DNA of 62,823 bases from Chitinispirillaceae bacterium (GTDB lineage Bacteria; Fibrobacterota; Chitinivibrionia; Chitinivibrionales; Chitinispirillaceae), in NCBI GenBank assembly GCA_016932075.1, contig JAFGDP010000073.1:1-62823 (forward strand), read 5' to 3'. Under the pieces are notes generated by a model. It ran no database searches. It was given only the letters and a program-made list of their open reading frames with translations, and was not told where the DNA came from. Position numbers and translations under genes: made by a program. Every line of letters starts with the position of its first letter. Position 1 is the first letter of the stretch. Positions 44,946-53,568 of this stretch are shown here, in pieces.

Positions 44946-44977
44946 AAAGCCCTCGATTGATTCGAGGGCTTTTTTTC
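44946..44977 (+). terminator. Duplicate of the tRNA-Asn terminator
   Basis: Arms AAAGCCCTCGA and TCGAGGGCTTT with loop TTGAT and a T-run, following the second CCA after the same ATTGAAAG-type spacing. It is nearly identical to the terminator at 44531, and the distance between the two (415 bp) defines a duplicated unit containing the GIY-YIG gene. Confidence 0.92.
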
Positions 44978-45019
44978 ATATTATCGAAGGGTGACCGGCG
45001 CAAAATTCAGGTTATGGCT

Positions 45020-45846
45020 TTAATGAACAGGAGTCTCCTTCTTAACATACGACCCGTTAGTATTATTCACTCTTGCTACAAACGGACTGTGGGGCAGGCT
45101 GGATGACGGTATTATGAATGAGGCGGGCTCCCGTATGTTTCGAACATCCTTTCTGAATATCTGCCTGCCGAGCATGTCGAATATCTGCACAGAAGTTCCT
45201 CCAGCGACAGGTTGCAGGCTTACCCTGAAATCACCTGATGGCATATAGGTCATCATTGGACCAATAGTGGGAGAGGATTTTTTTGAAAGAGGCCTTGAGG
45301 TATAAGAAATATTTGAACGCAATTTCCAGGTCTTCCAGGAACAACCATTCACATTAGAGATTAAGTAAGTATTTTGTCCGTCAAATCCATATCCGGCATA
45401 TCCTGAATCTGACAAAATCTGATTACCATCTTCGCTTAATAATTTAAACAAAACAAAGGATACGTTATTTTCACTAATACTAACATAATAATTTACGATG
45501 CATTCAAAATTTGCATCTTCGTCGACAAATGTTTGCGAAAACGTAATATTTTCAATGAGTCCATTATCTGGCATATATGATGAAGGAATTATTACTGATC
45601 CAATTTTTCCTGTATGTGAAAAAATATCATATTGGTCACGACCTTTTTATGCCACACTAATAACATATCCGACCTTTGATTTATCCCATCAAGTTGAGGT
45701 TGGGCAATCGCTTCATTGTTAGGCCCTCTTATTCCTGTTGGTCTACCAATATTTTCGTAAATACTCGAATCAATCGAAAACGTCCCCACCAATTCCTGAG
45801 CAAACAGTGACAACGGCAGCACCAGTACAAGAATAATCTTACGCAT
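45020..45846 (-). pseudogene. Secreted T9SS-tailed protein split by a frameshift
   Basis: The N-terminal part (45592-45846, ATG at 45846 behind AAGGAGAG) has a signal peptide (MRKIILVLVLPLSLFAQ). The C-terminal part (45020-45574 and upstream) continues the protein in another frame, with coherent sequence GRDQYDIFSHTGKIGS between them, and ends in a T9SS-type domain (VQIFDMLGRQIFRK...). The frames join at a run of five A (minus strand, 45644-45648); one extra A would restore a single ORF. Either a true mutation, an assembly error, or a weak slippery site AAAAAG. Function unknown. Confidence 0.75.
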
Positions 45847-45878
45847 ATTCTCTCCTTTCAAGAAAGCTATGTGTTGAT

Positions 45879-45908
45879 ATTATAATATTAAAAAGGGAAG
45901 CAAATCAA
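45879..45908 (-). promoter_or_regulatory. Promoter of the frameshifted T9SS gene
   Basis: On the minus strand TTGATT (45903-45908), an 18-bp spacer and TATAAT (45879-45884), just downstream of, and overlapping, the terminator of the HTH remnant. The AAGGAGAG ribosome site and ATG follow about 35 bp after the -10. Confidence 0.6.
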
Positions 45909-45927
45909 TCATCGATTCGCTTCCCTT
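45888..45927 (-). terminator. Terminator after the minus-strand HTH remnant
   Basis: Arms near AAGGGAAGCGAATC and GATTTGCTTCCCTT (14 bp with one wobble pair) enclose a 7-nt loop and are followed by TTTTT on the minus strand. It closes the small HTH remnant about 20 bp after its stop codon. Confidence 0.8.
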
Positions 45928-45946
45928 GGAACAGCAATCAATACAA

Positions 45947-46051
45947 TTATTTCTTCTTTTTGGCCTTTAACACTTTGGCTCTCCCAATAATTCTATAGAC
46001 CTGTGACAATGAGAGACCATACTTCTTGGCAATAGCCCGACCTTTTCCAAT
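45947..46051 (-). pseudogene. Remnant of an HTH protein (C-terminal part only)
   Basis: The frame reads GRAIAKKYGLSLSQVYRIIGRAKVL followed by a Lys-rich tail and stop, a convincing helix-turn-helix end. There is a stop immediately upstream in frame, so the N-terminus is lost; a shift at AAAA near 46043 would connect it to RRNTKLEK. It resembles resolvase- or Mor-type DNA-binding tails. Confidence 0.5.
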
Positions 46052-46065
46052 TTAGTATTCCTTCG

Positions 46066-46326
46066 GTGGATTTATTGGATAAGTTAGATTTATTGAATCA
46101 GGACCAGATCATTGCCGAGGCTGTAAAGGCAAGAGAACAACGGGTGGAAAACAATAAGAGCGTCAAGGATATTTATCTCCGTTCTGGAATGCATCCATCA
46201 ATGATCTACAGGCTCACTCCCGCCTTCTCTTTTCAAGATAAAGAGGCCGTCCGCGATGGTAATGTCGTACCGGGTACCGCACTCGCGTTCACCAGGCAGG
46301 CTTTCCCGGTACGGTCGTCAGCATAA
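46066..46326 (+). pseudogene. Remnant of a second HTH protein, plus strand
   Basis: 86 codons from GTG 46066. Residues 1-52 (DLLNQDQIIAEAVKAREQRV...SVKDIYLRSGMHPSMIYRL) resemble a small HTH regulator. The remaining residues lack the character of a continuing protein and probably belong to a different sequence joined near 46215. No ribosome site precedes GTG. Both HTH fragments lie head to head across a short junction, consistent with past rearrangement. Confidence 0.45.
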
Positions 46327-46404
46327 TCCATTTCCTTGACTCGCCCTGCAGCCCTGATACATACTAGAAAGCCTGTTTACACACCTGGAGAGGAATGCAG
46401 CGAC

Positions 46405-47118
46405 GTGGCCCGCGTGGTGATTATTGCCGTATGGTTCCTTGGTATATGCAGCGTTTCCTTTGCCGATGAGTCAACGAAAGCGAAACTCGACTCGTGTATC
46501 CTGTATTACCAGGACGGCGAGTACCAGAAAACGGTGGACAGCCTCAAAGCGCTCCTGCCCCTGATTTCCAACCGCCAGGAAGAGATCGAAGCGTACAAAT
46601 ATCTCGGGTTCTCCTACGTCATGCTTGACATGATCAGCAAGGCAAAGGAGTTTTTCAGGGTCGCGCTGGAAAAATTCCCCGCGATGGTCATTGATACCCT
46701 CGAGGTGCCGCCGAACATCACGATCGTATTCAAGCAGACCCAGCTTGAAACCAAAATGGCCAAGGGCGACATTCTCGACAAGGATGTGCAGCGGCGCAAC
46801 GAAAAACGGGTGATCACCGCCACGGTGATTGCGGCAACCGGCACAGTTGCGGCCGGTGTTGGCGGGTATTTTTGTTACCGGGGATATCGCTCCCGCGACC
46901 ATTACTTTAACGTTAACGCGGAAGATCCCGACCGCCAGGAACAACTCGATTACTGGGGTGAAAAATTTCAAAGGGAACTGCTCATTGGCGGGGTAACAGC
47001 GGGAACCGGGGTCATAGAGCTCGGGCTCGCCACCTGGCTCTTTTTCAGGAAACCTGCGCCAAAAAAAATCAGCGCCTTTTATGAAGATGGTGTGTTCGGC
47101 GTCGTCTGGCGTTTCTAG
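46405..47118 (+). CDS. Exported TPR-like protein next to the PEGA kinase
   Basis: 237 residues from GTG 46405, chosen because GAGAGG lies about 11 bases upstream and the following sequence (ARVVIIAVWFLGICSVSFADES) is a signal peptide; the frame opens earlier at a TTG. A helical repeat region (YQDGEYQKTVDSLKALLPL..., AYKYLGFSYVMLDMISKAKEFFRVALEKFP) resembles TPR. Two glycine-rich hydrophobic stretches follow (TATVIAATGTVAAGVGGYF; GVTAGTGVIELGLATWLFF), so it is probably membrane-bound. It converges with the kinase gene 5 bp away, and a shared function is possible. Confidence 0.75.
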   Translation: MARVVIIAVWFLGICSVSFADESTKAKLDSCILYYQDGEYQKTVDSLKALLPLISNRQEEIEAYKYLGFSYVMLDMISKAKEFFRVALEKFPAMVIDTLEVPPNITIVFKQTQLETKMAKGDILDKDVQRRNEKRVITATVIAATGTVAAGVGGYFCYRGYRSRDHYFNVNAEDPDRQEQLDYWGEKFQRELLIGGVTAGTGVIELGLATWLFFRKPAPKKISAFYEDGVFGVVWRF

Positions 47119-47122
47119 TGGT

Positions 47123-49081
47123 CTATTTTTCTCTTGTCAATTGCACCTTGATCCTTCTTAGCTCCCCTTTTTTCAGCGATATCTTTTCCTTATAGGTTTC
47201 ATACCCGGGCCGTTTCAGGACAATGGTGTGCGTGCCTTCGGTAAGGGCGATTGGTTTCGCGGTCGGCGAATTCCCCTTGAACTCGTCGTCCACAAATATC
47301 TCGGCCCAGGGATAGGAATGAATATGCACCGAGGACATACCCGGCTTTTCCGGAACCATATCGACGGTTATGATTTGAACCGCGTCCTTTTCAACGGTGA
47401 TGGATTTTGAAAAAGGCTCATATCCTTCTGCTGACGCATCGAGATGGTGCAAGCCGGTGATGAGCCGCAAGCCTTCGGCCATTTCATTCTTGGTCATGTG
47501 TTCACCGTCAACACGCACCCGGGCCGATTCCGGGGTGATCGTTACCTTCAATATGCCGCTTTGCGAGTCAAAAGGCGACGGCGTCCGCGAACGTTGCGGC
47601 TTTCGCGTTTTGGTGGTCATGGCCGGCCCGGAGACCGCAACGGCTTTTTTCACCGCTCCGGTATCTGTTTGTATCCGGGCGGCACCGGTTTTTTTCCGTG
47701 TCCGGGGGGGCTTCGTACGTTTCTTTGAAATCGTCACCGTATCCAGCATATCATTGGCAGGTTCTCCGGGTCCACTTGTTGCAAGAGGAACGCTGTCTCC
47801 TCCCGCCACCGTATCAACGGATACTATCTGTTTGACAACAGCGACCGGTTGCTGCATACCCTGCGGCTCTTTGTTATTCCACCTCTGGAAATAAAAAAGG
47901 GCGGCACCGGTGACGGCAATGGCAAGAACCAGGACTGAAATAAAAACCAGCCTTCCGATTCGCATGCGGGAAGGCGGTTTCCATGCATCAATTCCAGATT
48001 CCTTGCCGAAGCGTGTCTGCTTTGCGAGGATGGAAGACGACGTGTGCTTTTTAATCGCGTCCATCGCCTTAATAATGGGCCTGTACAGGGGATCATAGCG
48101 CTTCGCCTGCTGCGCATGCGCCTCGGACCTTTGCGCGTCGCCGGCCGCGCCATACTCCTCTGCCTTGCGTTCGTGATAAGCGAACACCTTGGCAACCAGC
48201 GCCTTTGCATGCAACGATGGATCGCCCACATACCGCCGGATCTCCTCTGCCGGGTCTTTTATCCCGATATCGTAAAAGTAGTTCTGCAGCGACTCAATAA
48301 GCGGGAACAGGCTCGACAACCTCCTGCCCCGTTCCTTTATCAGACACTTGTCGATATGGTTCGCAAGGTCACCGGGAAGCGCCGGATTAATCTCAAGAAT
48401 CGGCGACTCCTTTGTCTGCACGATGTGAAAAAGGATCGAAGGAACGTTATCGCCGTTAAAAGGATAGTTGCCGGTAATGATGCGGTAGAGGAGCACGCCG
48501 ACCGACCAGACATCCATGCGAAGGTCTTTCTTCTCCTCACCGGTCGCCTGTTCCGGCGACATGAAAAGCGGCGTACCCACGATCACGTCAGACGCGGTGA
48601 GGTGCATCTGCTGGGAGCTTGCATGCGCAAGGCCGAAATCCACGACCTTGACCGCCCCGGCTTTTGATACCAGGATATTGCCGGGTTTTATATCGCGATG
48701 GATGATCCGGTGCGAATGGGCGTGCGCCAGGCCCTTGAGCGCAAAAAGCATAATCATGAGGCCGATTTCAGGAACGTAGGTTCTGTCTTTCAGTATTGAT
48801 TCGAGATTCGGGCCATCGATATACTCCATGGCAATGTAAAACGAACCACGGTCCTCACCAAAGTCGTAAATCCGGATGATATTGTCATGATCGAGCGCGG
48901 CCGCGGCACGCGCTTCATTTTCAAACCGCTTTATCTCGGTTTTATTCGTGAGGAGGCCGGTCGCCATTTCTTTTATGATGACTTTCCGGTTCAGAGAAAT
49001 CTGGGTGGCAAGGTAGACCTTGCCCATACCGCCATGGCCGATCTCCTGGATACCGGTGTAATCCTTTAATGAAAATGCCAT
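47123..49081 (-). CDS. Ser/Thr protein kinase with C-terminal PEGA domains
   Basis: 652 residues from ATG 49081; the frame extends to 49135 but has no better site. The kinase domain (about 1-280) has GHGGMGKVYLA, the catalytic Lys in VIIKEM, HRDIKPGN, DFGLAHA and SPEQATGEE. After a linker there is one transmembrane helix (VFISVLVLAIAVTGAALFYF), a basic Thr/Pro-rich linker, and two PEGA repeats (GILKVTITPESARVRVDGE; SSVHIHSYPWAEIFVDDEF). The PEGA domains lie outside the inner membrane and could sense or bind the cell wall or another surface ligand. Confidence 0.92.
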   Translation of the reverse strand: MAFSLKDYTGIQEIGHGGMGKVYLATQISLNRKVIIKEMATGLLTNKTEIKRFENEARAAAALDHDNIIRIYDFGEDRGSFYIAMEYIDGPNLESILKDRTYVPEIGLMIMLFALKGLAHAHSHRIIHRDIKPGNILVSKAGAVKVVDFGLAHASSQQMHLTASDVIVGTPLFMSPEQATGEEKKDLRMDVWSVGVLLYRIITGNYPFNGDNVPSILFHIVQTKESPILEINPALPGDLANHIDKCLIKERGRRLSSLFPLIESLQNYFYDIGIKDPAEEIRRYVGDPSLHAKALVAKVFAYHERKAEEYGAAGDAQRSEAHAQQAKRYDPLYRPIIKAMDAIKKHTSSSILAKQTRFGKESGIDAWKPPSRMRIGRLVFISVLVLAIAVTGAALFYFQRWNNKEPQGMQQPVAVVKQIVSVDTVAGGDSVPLATSGPGEPANDMLDTVTISKKRTKPPRTRKKTGAARIQTDTGAVKKAVAVSGPAMTTKTRKPQRSRTPSPFDSQSGILKVTITPESARVRVDGEHMTKNEMAEGLRLITGLHHLDASAEGYEPFSKSITVEKDAVQIITVDMVPEKPGMSSVHIHSYPWAEIFVDDEFKGNSPTAKPIALTEGTHTIVLKRPGYETYKEKISLKKGELRRIKVQLTREK

Positions 49082-49235
49082 ATACCTGTACACAACCGGG
49101 TAAAATGAAGCCCCCCGCATCGTATATGACGGCATGAGGGGCGCACTTAGGTAAAAATATATAAAAAACGGCCCTTTTTAAGGGATTTTCACGCTCCCCT
49201 GCAACAGCACATCCGGGAAGGAGGATTCGAGCCGT

Positions 49236-50153
49236 CTATTTCGCCTCGCCAGACAGTACTCGCAACGGCGCTATTTCGGCGCCCCAGTATATGGTCTGGT
49301 GCGGGAAGGGTATCTCGATCTTTTCAGCATCAAATGCCTTTTTAAGGCGTCTGCGGTATTCGCGGCCAACCACCCACTGCATGATGGGCGGCGTTTTAAG
49401 CCGTGCTTTTACGACGACCGCGCTGTCGCCGAACTGATCCACCCCGAATACCTCCATGGGCTCAAGGATCTTTTGCGCATACTCCTCGTCCGCACGCATC
49501 TCTTCGGCCACCCGCTTCATGATCTCCACCACGCGGTCGGTGTCCTCCTTGTACGCCACGCCGATATCGAACACGATGGCTGACCACTCCTTGGTCATGT
49601 TCGAGAGCGAGTTTATTTTTCCGTTCTGGAACACGTGGACCACGCCGGAAAGGTCGCGCAGCACGATGGTCCGCAGGCCCACCTTCTCCACCAACCCGCC
49701 GGTTCCGTTAACAATAGCAACATCGCCGGTACGCACCTGGTTTTCCAGAAGCATGAAAAAACCCGATATCATGTCGCGCACCATTTCCTGGGCCCCGAAA
49801 CCGATGGCCAGGCCCACAATCCCTGCGCCGGCGATGAGCGGGGCGATGTCGATTCCCACCTTTCGCAAAAGGAGCATGCAGGTAATGATCCATATCGCCA
49901 GCCGTATCGCCGAGGTGAGAATGTGGGTCATGGTCTCGACGCGCTTTTCCAGCTCCATCGCCTCAATCGTGCCGCCGCTTTTCATTCGTTCAAGCATAAC
50001 GGGTTTCAGGCGGGAGACGAGAATTTTGATGCCTTTGAGCAAAACAAGGGCGAGGATAAGGATAAAAACAAGAGAAGGAACCGTCTCTATCATCCATTGG
50101 ACCGACTTCTGCAGCATCTCCTGCCAGAATTCCGGCGTGAGCCAGCTGTTCAT
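49236..50153 (-). CDS. mscS: Small-conductance mechanosensitive channel
   Basis: 305 residues. Three hydrophobic segments precede the pore helix GLAIGFGAQEMVRDMISGFFMLLENQ, the MscS hallmark, followed by the beta-domain motif VRTGDVAIVNGTGGLVEKVGLRTIVLRDLSG and a mixed C-terminal domain. It opens under membrane tension to protect against osmotic downshock. It lies between the PEGA kinase and the Bat operon, on the same strand as both. Confidence 0.94.
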   Translation of the reverse strand: MNSWLTPEFWQEMLQKSVQWMIETVPSLVFILILALVLLKGIKILVSRLKPVMLERMKSGGTIEAMELEKRVETMTHILTSAIRLAIWIITCMLLLRKVGIDIAPLIAGAGIVGLAIGFGAQEMVRDMISGFFMLLENQVRTGDVAIVNGTGGLVEKVGLRTIVLRDLSGVVHVFQNGKINSLSNMTKEWSAIVFDIGVAYKEDTDRVVEIMKRVAEEMRADEEYAQKILEPMEVFGVDQFGDSAVVVKARLKTPPIMQWVVGREYRRRLKKAFDAEKIEIPFPHQTIYWGAEIAPLRVLSGEAK

Positions 50154-50213
50154 TTGCGCCTCCTATGTTGATTGTTTATTTGCAGCGGAAAAGGCCATCC
50201 GGCCGCTTGCTTG

Positions 50214-52796
50214 TCATATCTTTCCGAGCGCCCGGTTCTCCACCCAGCCGCTCAGCCCGTTGGGAAGACTCACGAGCGACCACCCCTCAACCGTTTTCCT
50301 GATCAGGAATTTGGTGCCTTCGTGCGCGGTAAAAATGATCTTCGCGCCGTCAGGCTCGTTCTTGGCGTCAATACGTTGCTCAAGCAGAATGGCGTATTCG
50401 ACCTTCTCGGAGTGATAAATTTTGATTCCCATGGAAAGGCCGCTCAGGAGCAACAGGAGAGACAGGAGAGAAGAAACATAAATGCACCAGAGCCGTGCAG
50501 TACCACGCACGAATAACGCGATTGAAACAAGGAGCGCCAGAACCATAAGAAGGATAAAACAGAACCAGAGCTGGGCGGTCAGGGACAGGAGGACATGGAC
50601 CTGCCAGAACAAGGTCTCGATAAAGCCGCGCTGCGGTTCAGGAACGCGGTCAACGATGTTTGACGAAACGAACCTGATATTTGCGGCAATATCCCTGTCC
50701 GCCGGATCCAGCCGAGCGGCCTTTTCATAACAGAGCCGGGCAAGCCCGAGCTTTTTCTGGCGGAAATAGGCGTTGCCGAGATTGAAATACACGGCGGGTG
50801 AAGAGATACCGGCCGACACGACGTTTTCATAATAAACAATGGCGCTGTCATACCGCTGCTCAGCGTAAAAATGGTTGCCCCGGTCAAACCAGTGGTCAAC
50901 GGGTGCGGAAAAACCAGGTGCACTGCCGAGAAGGGCGACCGCCAGAAGCGACACCGGCATTGCTCCCGGTGTCTTTTTCTTGCCGCCTTTTGCCGTTTTT
51001 TCCAGGGAAAAAAGAAACGCCGATGCCTGGTCAAGCACTGACGAGCGCGATTTTTCGTCAAATGCAGCGCCGCCGAACCGATACGAGTCTAGCAGTTCAA
51101 TAAATGCGGTCAGATCCGAGACGATTTTTTCCTGCGCGTGCCGTTCCAAAAGCTCCGCCTTGAGCTCTTCAAGGGTGCGACCGGTGGCCGGAAATCCGAA
51201 CTTATGGGATATATAGCGCTCAATCACGTCCGCGATCCTGCCCAAAAAATCATCGGTTTTGAGCGCCGCATCCCGCTTTTTTAGTTCATTCAAGGTTTTC
51301 AGCGCTGACTTCAACGCGCGCCGGCGCACCAAGAGGAGTGCGTTTGCTTCCCGGCGCCGGGACTGCACCCGGTACAGAATTGCCGCCACCACAATGAGAA
51401 ACGGGAGCGGATAGAGCAGGTAAAAGACCGGCTCGCGGTACGGTTTTTGAGACATGCTGCGTATGCGGACGCCTGTTTTGATGTACCGGATATCGGAACC
51501 AACTTCGCGGATCTCCTCCTGCGTAAGGTATCGCGTCTGCTGTTTGGCGCCGCCCTTGCCCTTGGTGACGATACACGAAAGCGTTTGGGTGGAGGCGGTT
51601 TTGTAAGTGCCGGCATGAGGATCAAAATACGAAAGCTCAATAGGCGGAATGGCGAGTGTTCCCTCTTTCTGGGGAATAAGCAGATATTTGTAGCTTTTTT
51701 TTGATACAATCCCATTGGCTGTCGTATCAACCTGCACGTTTTTTTCAGGAGTGAATATTTCACAGTCAGCAAGCGCAGGAACGGTGACATCGCTCACATT
51801 GCCGGGCCGCGTATCCGCGTGTACCAGCACTTTGAGTGTCGCCGCATCCCCGGCGGGAACCTGCGGCGGATCAATGCTGGCACTCAGGGTTATTTTTCCG
51901 ATGGAGCCTGAAAAACCTGCTGGTGCGGGAGGCAGCTCCTTGACCCGGACCGCGAGCGTATTTGAAAAGGCGGTGCGGCCAACGGCCTGCATGCCGCCCC
52001 CGAAAAAGTCGCCGCCGAAGAAATCCCCGAAAAACGGATCCAGCGACCTGCGGCGCGACTGTTTGAGCTCAGCATATTCAAATGGTACCGCAGGAATGGA
52101 AAAAGAGCCCTTGGCAAGAGGGATGACTGCCCAGCGGAGAATGGCGGTACGGTACATCTCGCCGCCGATCCGTTCCGAACTCGTCGCGACCTGGTCCCGA
52201 AACAGACGCGAGAGCGACAGGTCTTTGGGAAACGACTTCTCAAGCGCGGCAACCACACCGTTAAAACCACGCTCCACCTGCGTGGGAGAGTTACCGCGTT
52301 GCGCGACCTTCAGCGTGAGAATCGCCTGTTCCCCCACATACAGCGGCTGCTTGCTGAGCCTGATCGTGACATGCACGTCCGGATTTTTTACCGGTTCGGA
52401 CGCAGCGTTGAATGCAAGGGGCTGGGTCGTGTACGGCGTACCGTCAACCGTAACTTCAAGCGAGGGGAAGGTGAACGCGCCGGTCTTCTTTGGGACGATC
52501 ACGTAATAAAACTGCGTCGTGACGGTTTTTGTCTGCGATGCCTTGCCGTTTATGATCTGTATTGATGTAGAGGATGACTGCCTCCGGTCGGTTTTAATAC
52601 AATCGAACGCTTCGTGGCGGGGCGCGGCAGGCGCGGCAACCTCATCAGACGCATTATCGGTCACCAGCTCCGCCACCACCACGACCTGTTCGCCGGGCAC
52701 AACGTTCGTATGGTCCGTCGTAACGGTAAACCTGACGCCGGCAAAAGACGCCATCGCCGCGCACAGCACCACGATCAACACCGGTGACCGTTTCAC
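50214..52796 (-). CDS. BatD-BatE fusion (oxygen-tolerance protein, TPR and SH3-like C-terminus)
   Basis: 860 residues. Signal peptide, then BatD-type beta-sandwich domains with VRFTVTTDHTNVVPGEQVVV, FTFPSLEVTVDGTPY, PKDLSLSRLFRDQVATSS and a Gly-rich DPFFGDFFGGDFFGGG loop; a transmembrane helix near 470; a cytoplasmic helical segment; then hydrophobic and TPR stretches (FDRGNHFYAEQRYDSAIVYYENVV, PAVYFNLGNAYFRQKKLGLARLCYEKAA) as in BatE; two more membrane helices; and an SH3-like tail (GWSLVSLPNGLSGWVENRALG). In many bacteria BatD and BatE are separate. The stop and start of neighbours suggest one operon. Confidence 0.85.
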   Translation of the reverse strand: MKRSPVLIVVLCAAMASFAGVRFTVTTDHTNVVPGEQVVVVAELVTDNASDEVAAPAAPRHEAFDCIKTDRRQSSSTSIQIINGKASQTKTVTTQFYYVIVPKKTGAFTFPSLEVTVDGTPYTTQPLAFNAASEPVKNPDVHVTIRLSKQPLYVGEQAILTLKVAQRGNSPTQVERGFNGVVAALEKSFPKDLSLSRLFRDQVATSSERIGGEMYRTAILRWAVIPLAKGSFSIPAVPFEYAELKQSRRRSLDPFFGDFFGGDFFGGGMQAVGRTAFSNTLAVRVKELPPAPAGFSGSIGKITLSASIDPPQVPAGDAATLKVLVHADTRPGNVSDVTVPALADCEIFTPEKNVQVDTTANGIVSKKSYKYLLIPQKEGTLAIPPIELSYFDPHAGTYKTASTQTLSCIVTKGKGGAKQQTRYLTQEEIREVGSDIRYIKTGVRIRSMSQKPYREPVFYLLYPLPFLIVVAAILYRVQSRRREANALLLVRRRALKSALKTLNELKKRDAALKTDDFLGRIADVIERYISHKFGFPATGRTLEELKAELLERHAQEKIVSDLTAFIELLDSYRFGGAAFDEKSRSSVLDQASAFLFSLEKTAKGGKKKTPGAMPVSLLAVALLGSAPGFSAPVDHWFDRGNHFYAEQRYDSAIVYYENVVSAGISSPAVYFNLGNAYFRQKKLGLARLCYEKAARLDPADRDIAANIRFVSSNIVDRVPEPQRGFIETLFWQVHVLLSLTAQLWFCFILLMVLALLVSIALFVRGTARLWCIYVSSLLSLLLLLSGLSMGIKIYHSEKVEYAILLEQRIDAKNEPDGAKIIFTAHEGTKFLIRKTVEGWSLVSLPNGLSGWVENRALGKI

Positions 52797-53566
52797 CCGG
52801 AAAACCCCTTTGTCCAGTCCTTGAGATACCTGCTGATGTTCCTGAAATAAAAAACCGTGCCAAAATTGTGATCAGCGTTTTTCAATATATAATACGCGGC
52901 GCTTATTCCGGACTGGCGGGCTTTCTGGACATACCGCGCCGATTCCCCTACCGCAACCGAAGCATCCGCATCACCTTGAACCAGAAAAAGCCTGCCCCGG
53001 AAACAGTGCGCCATTGCCGCCGCCGGATCGACATTCCTGAGGCCGTCAATGAACGACAGCGACATTTCATGCGGCCCGTTTTCATAGCAGCCTGCCGTGT
53101 TTGGCCCGGCATTGATGATATCGCGTCGCCGGTCAACAAGCCCCTCCGGATCAGCCACCGGCGCGAGGAGCGCAAGACCGTCCGCCCGCGTCCGGTCGCA
53201 GCAAAGCGACGCTACCATTCCGCCGAGACTGTGACCCAGAAGCACCAGCACCGACGGCTCGTATCGCTTCCGCACCATGCTGACCGCCGAGAGCAGGTCG
53301 CTGCACATGCTGTCAATCGTCATGTCCTTGAAATGACCGTCGCTCTCCCCTGATCCGCGAAAATCAAACCGCAGCGAGGAGGCGCCGATCGTTTCCAGTT
53401 CGCGCGCCAGATGCACAAAAAGATACCCCGGACCGATACGGTGACCCGTGAACCCGTGGCAGAACACATACCAGATACCATTGCGGGGCTGCACGGCATG
53501 GAGCGATCCCCGTACGGTCTGTTTCCGGTTTTCCCACTCGATATACCTGAACCGGGGCGCGGCCAT
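52793..53566 (-). CDS. Alpha/beta hydrolase within the Bat operon
   Basis: 257 residues. The nucleophile elbow GHSLGG, the oxyanion-hole region FCHGFTGHRIGPGY, FDFRGSGESDG and the catalytic Asp and His candidates (VQGDADASV; NADHNFG) fit a serine hydrolase, closest in style to small acyl esterases/peptidases. Its start overlaps BatD-E by 4 bp and it ends just before BatC, so it is embedded in the operon, an uncommon arrangement. Substrate unknown. Confidence 0.85.
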   Translation of the reverse strand: MAAPRFRYIEWENRKQTVRGSLHAVQPRNGIWYVFCHGFTGHRIGPGYLFVHLARELETIGASSLRFDFRGSGESDGHFKDMTIDSMCSDLLSAVSMVRKRYEPSVLVLLGHSLGGMVASLCCDRTRADGLALLAPVADPEGLVDRRRDIINAGPNTAGCYENGPHEMSLSFIDGLRNVDPAAAMAHCFRGRLFLVQGDADASVAVGESARYVQKARQSGISAAYYILKNADHNFGTVFYFRNISRYLKDWTKGFSG

Positions 53567-53568
53567 TC

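Noticed and set aside
44765..45106. ORF over the downstream tRNA-like copy and terminator
   Set aside because: It is a frame-shifted reading through palindromes, a terminator and the GIY-YIG gene, with no coding character.
45640..45650. Programmed -1 frameshift in the T9SS gene
   Set aside because: The slippery AAAAAG is preceded by T rather than A and no stimulating structure was noticed; a simple indel in the A-run explains it better.
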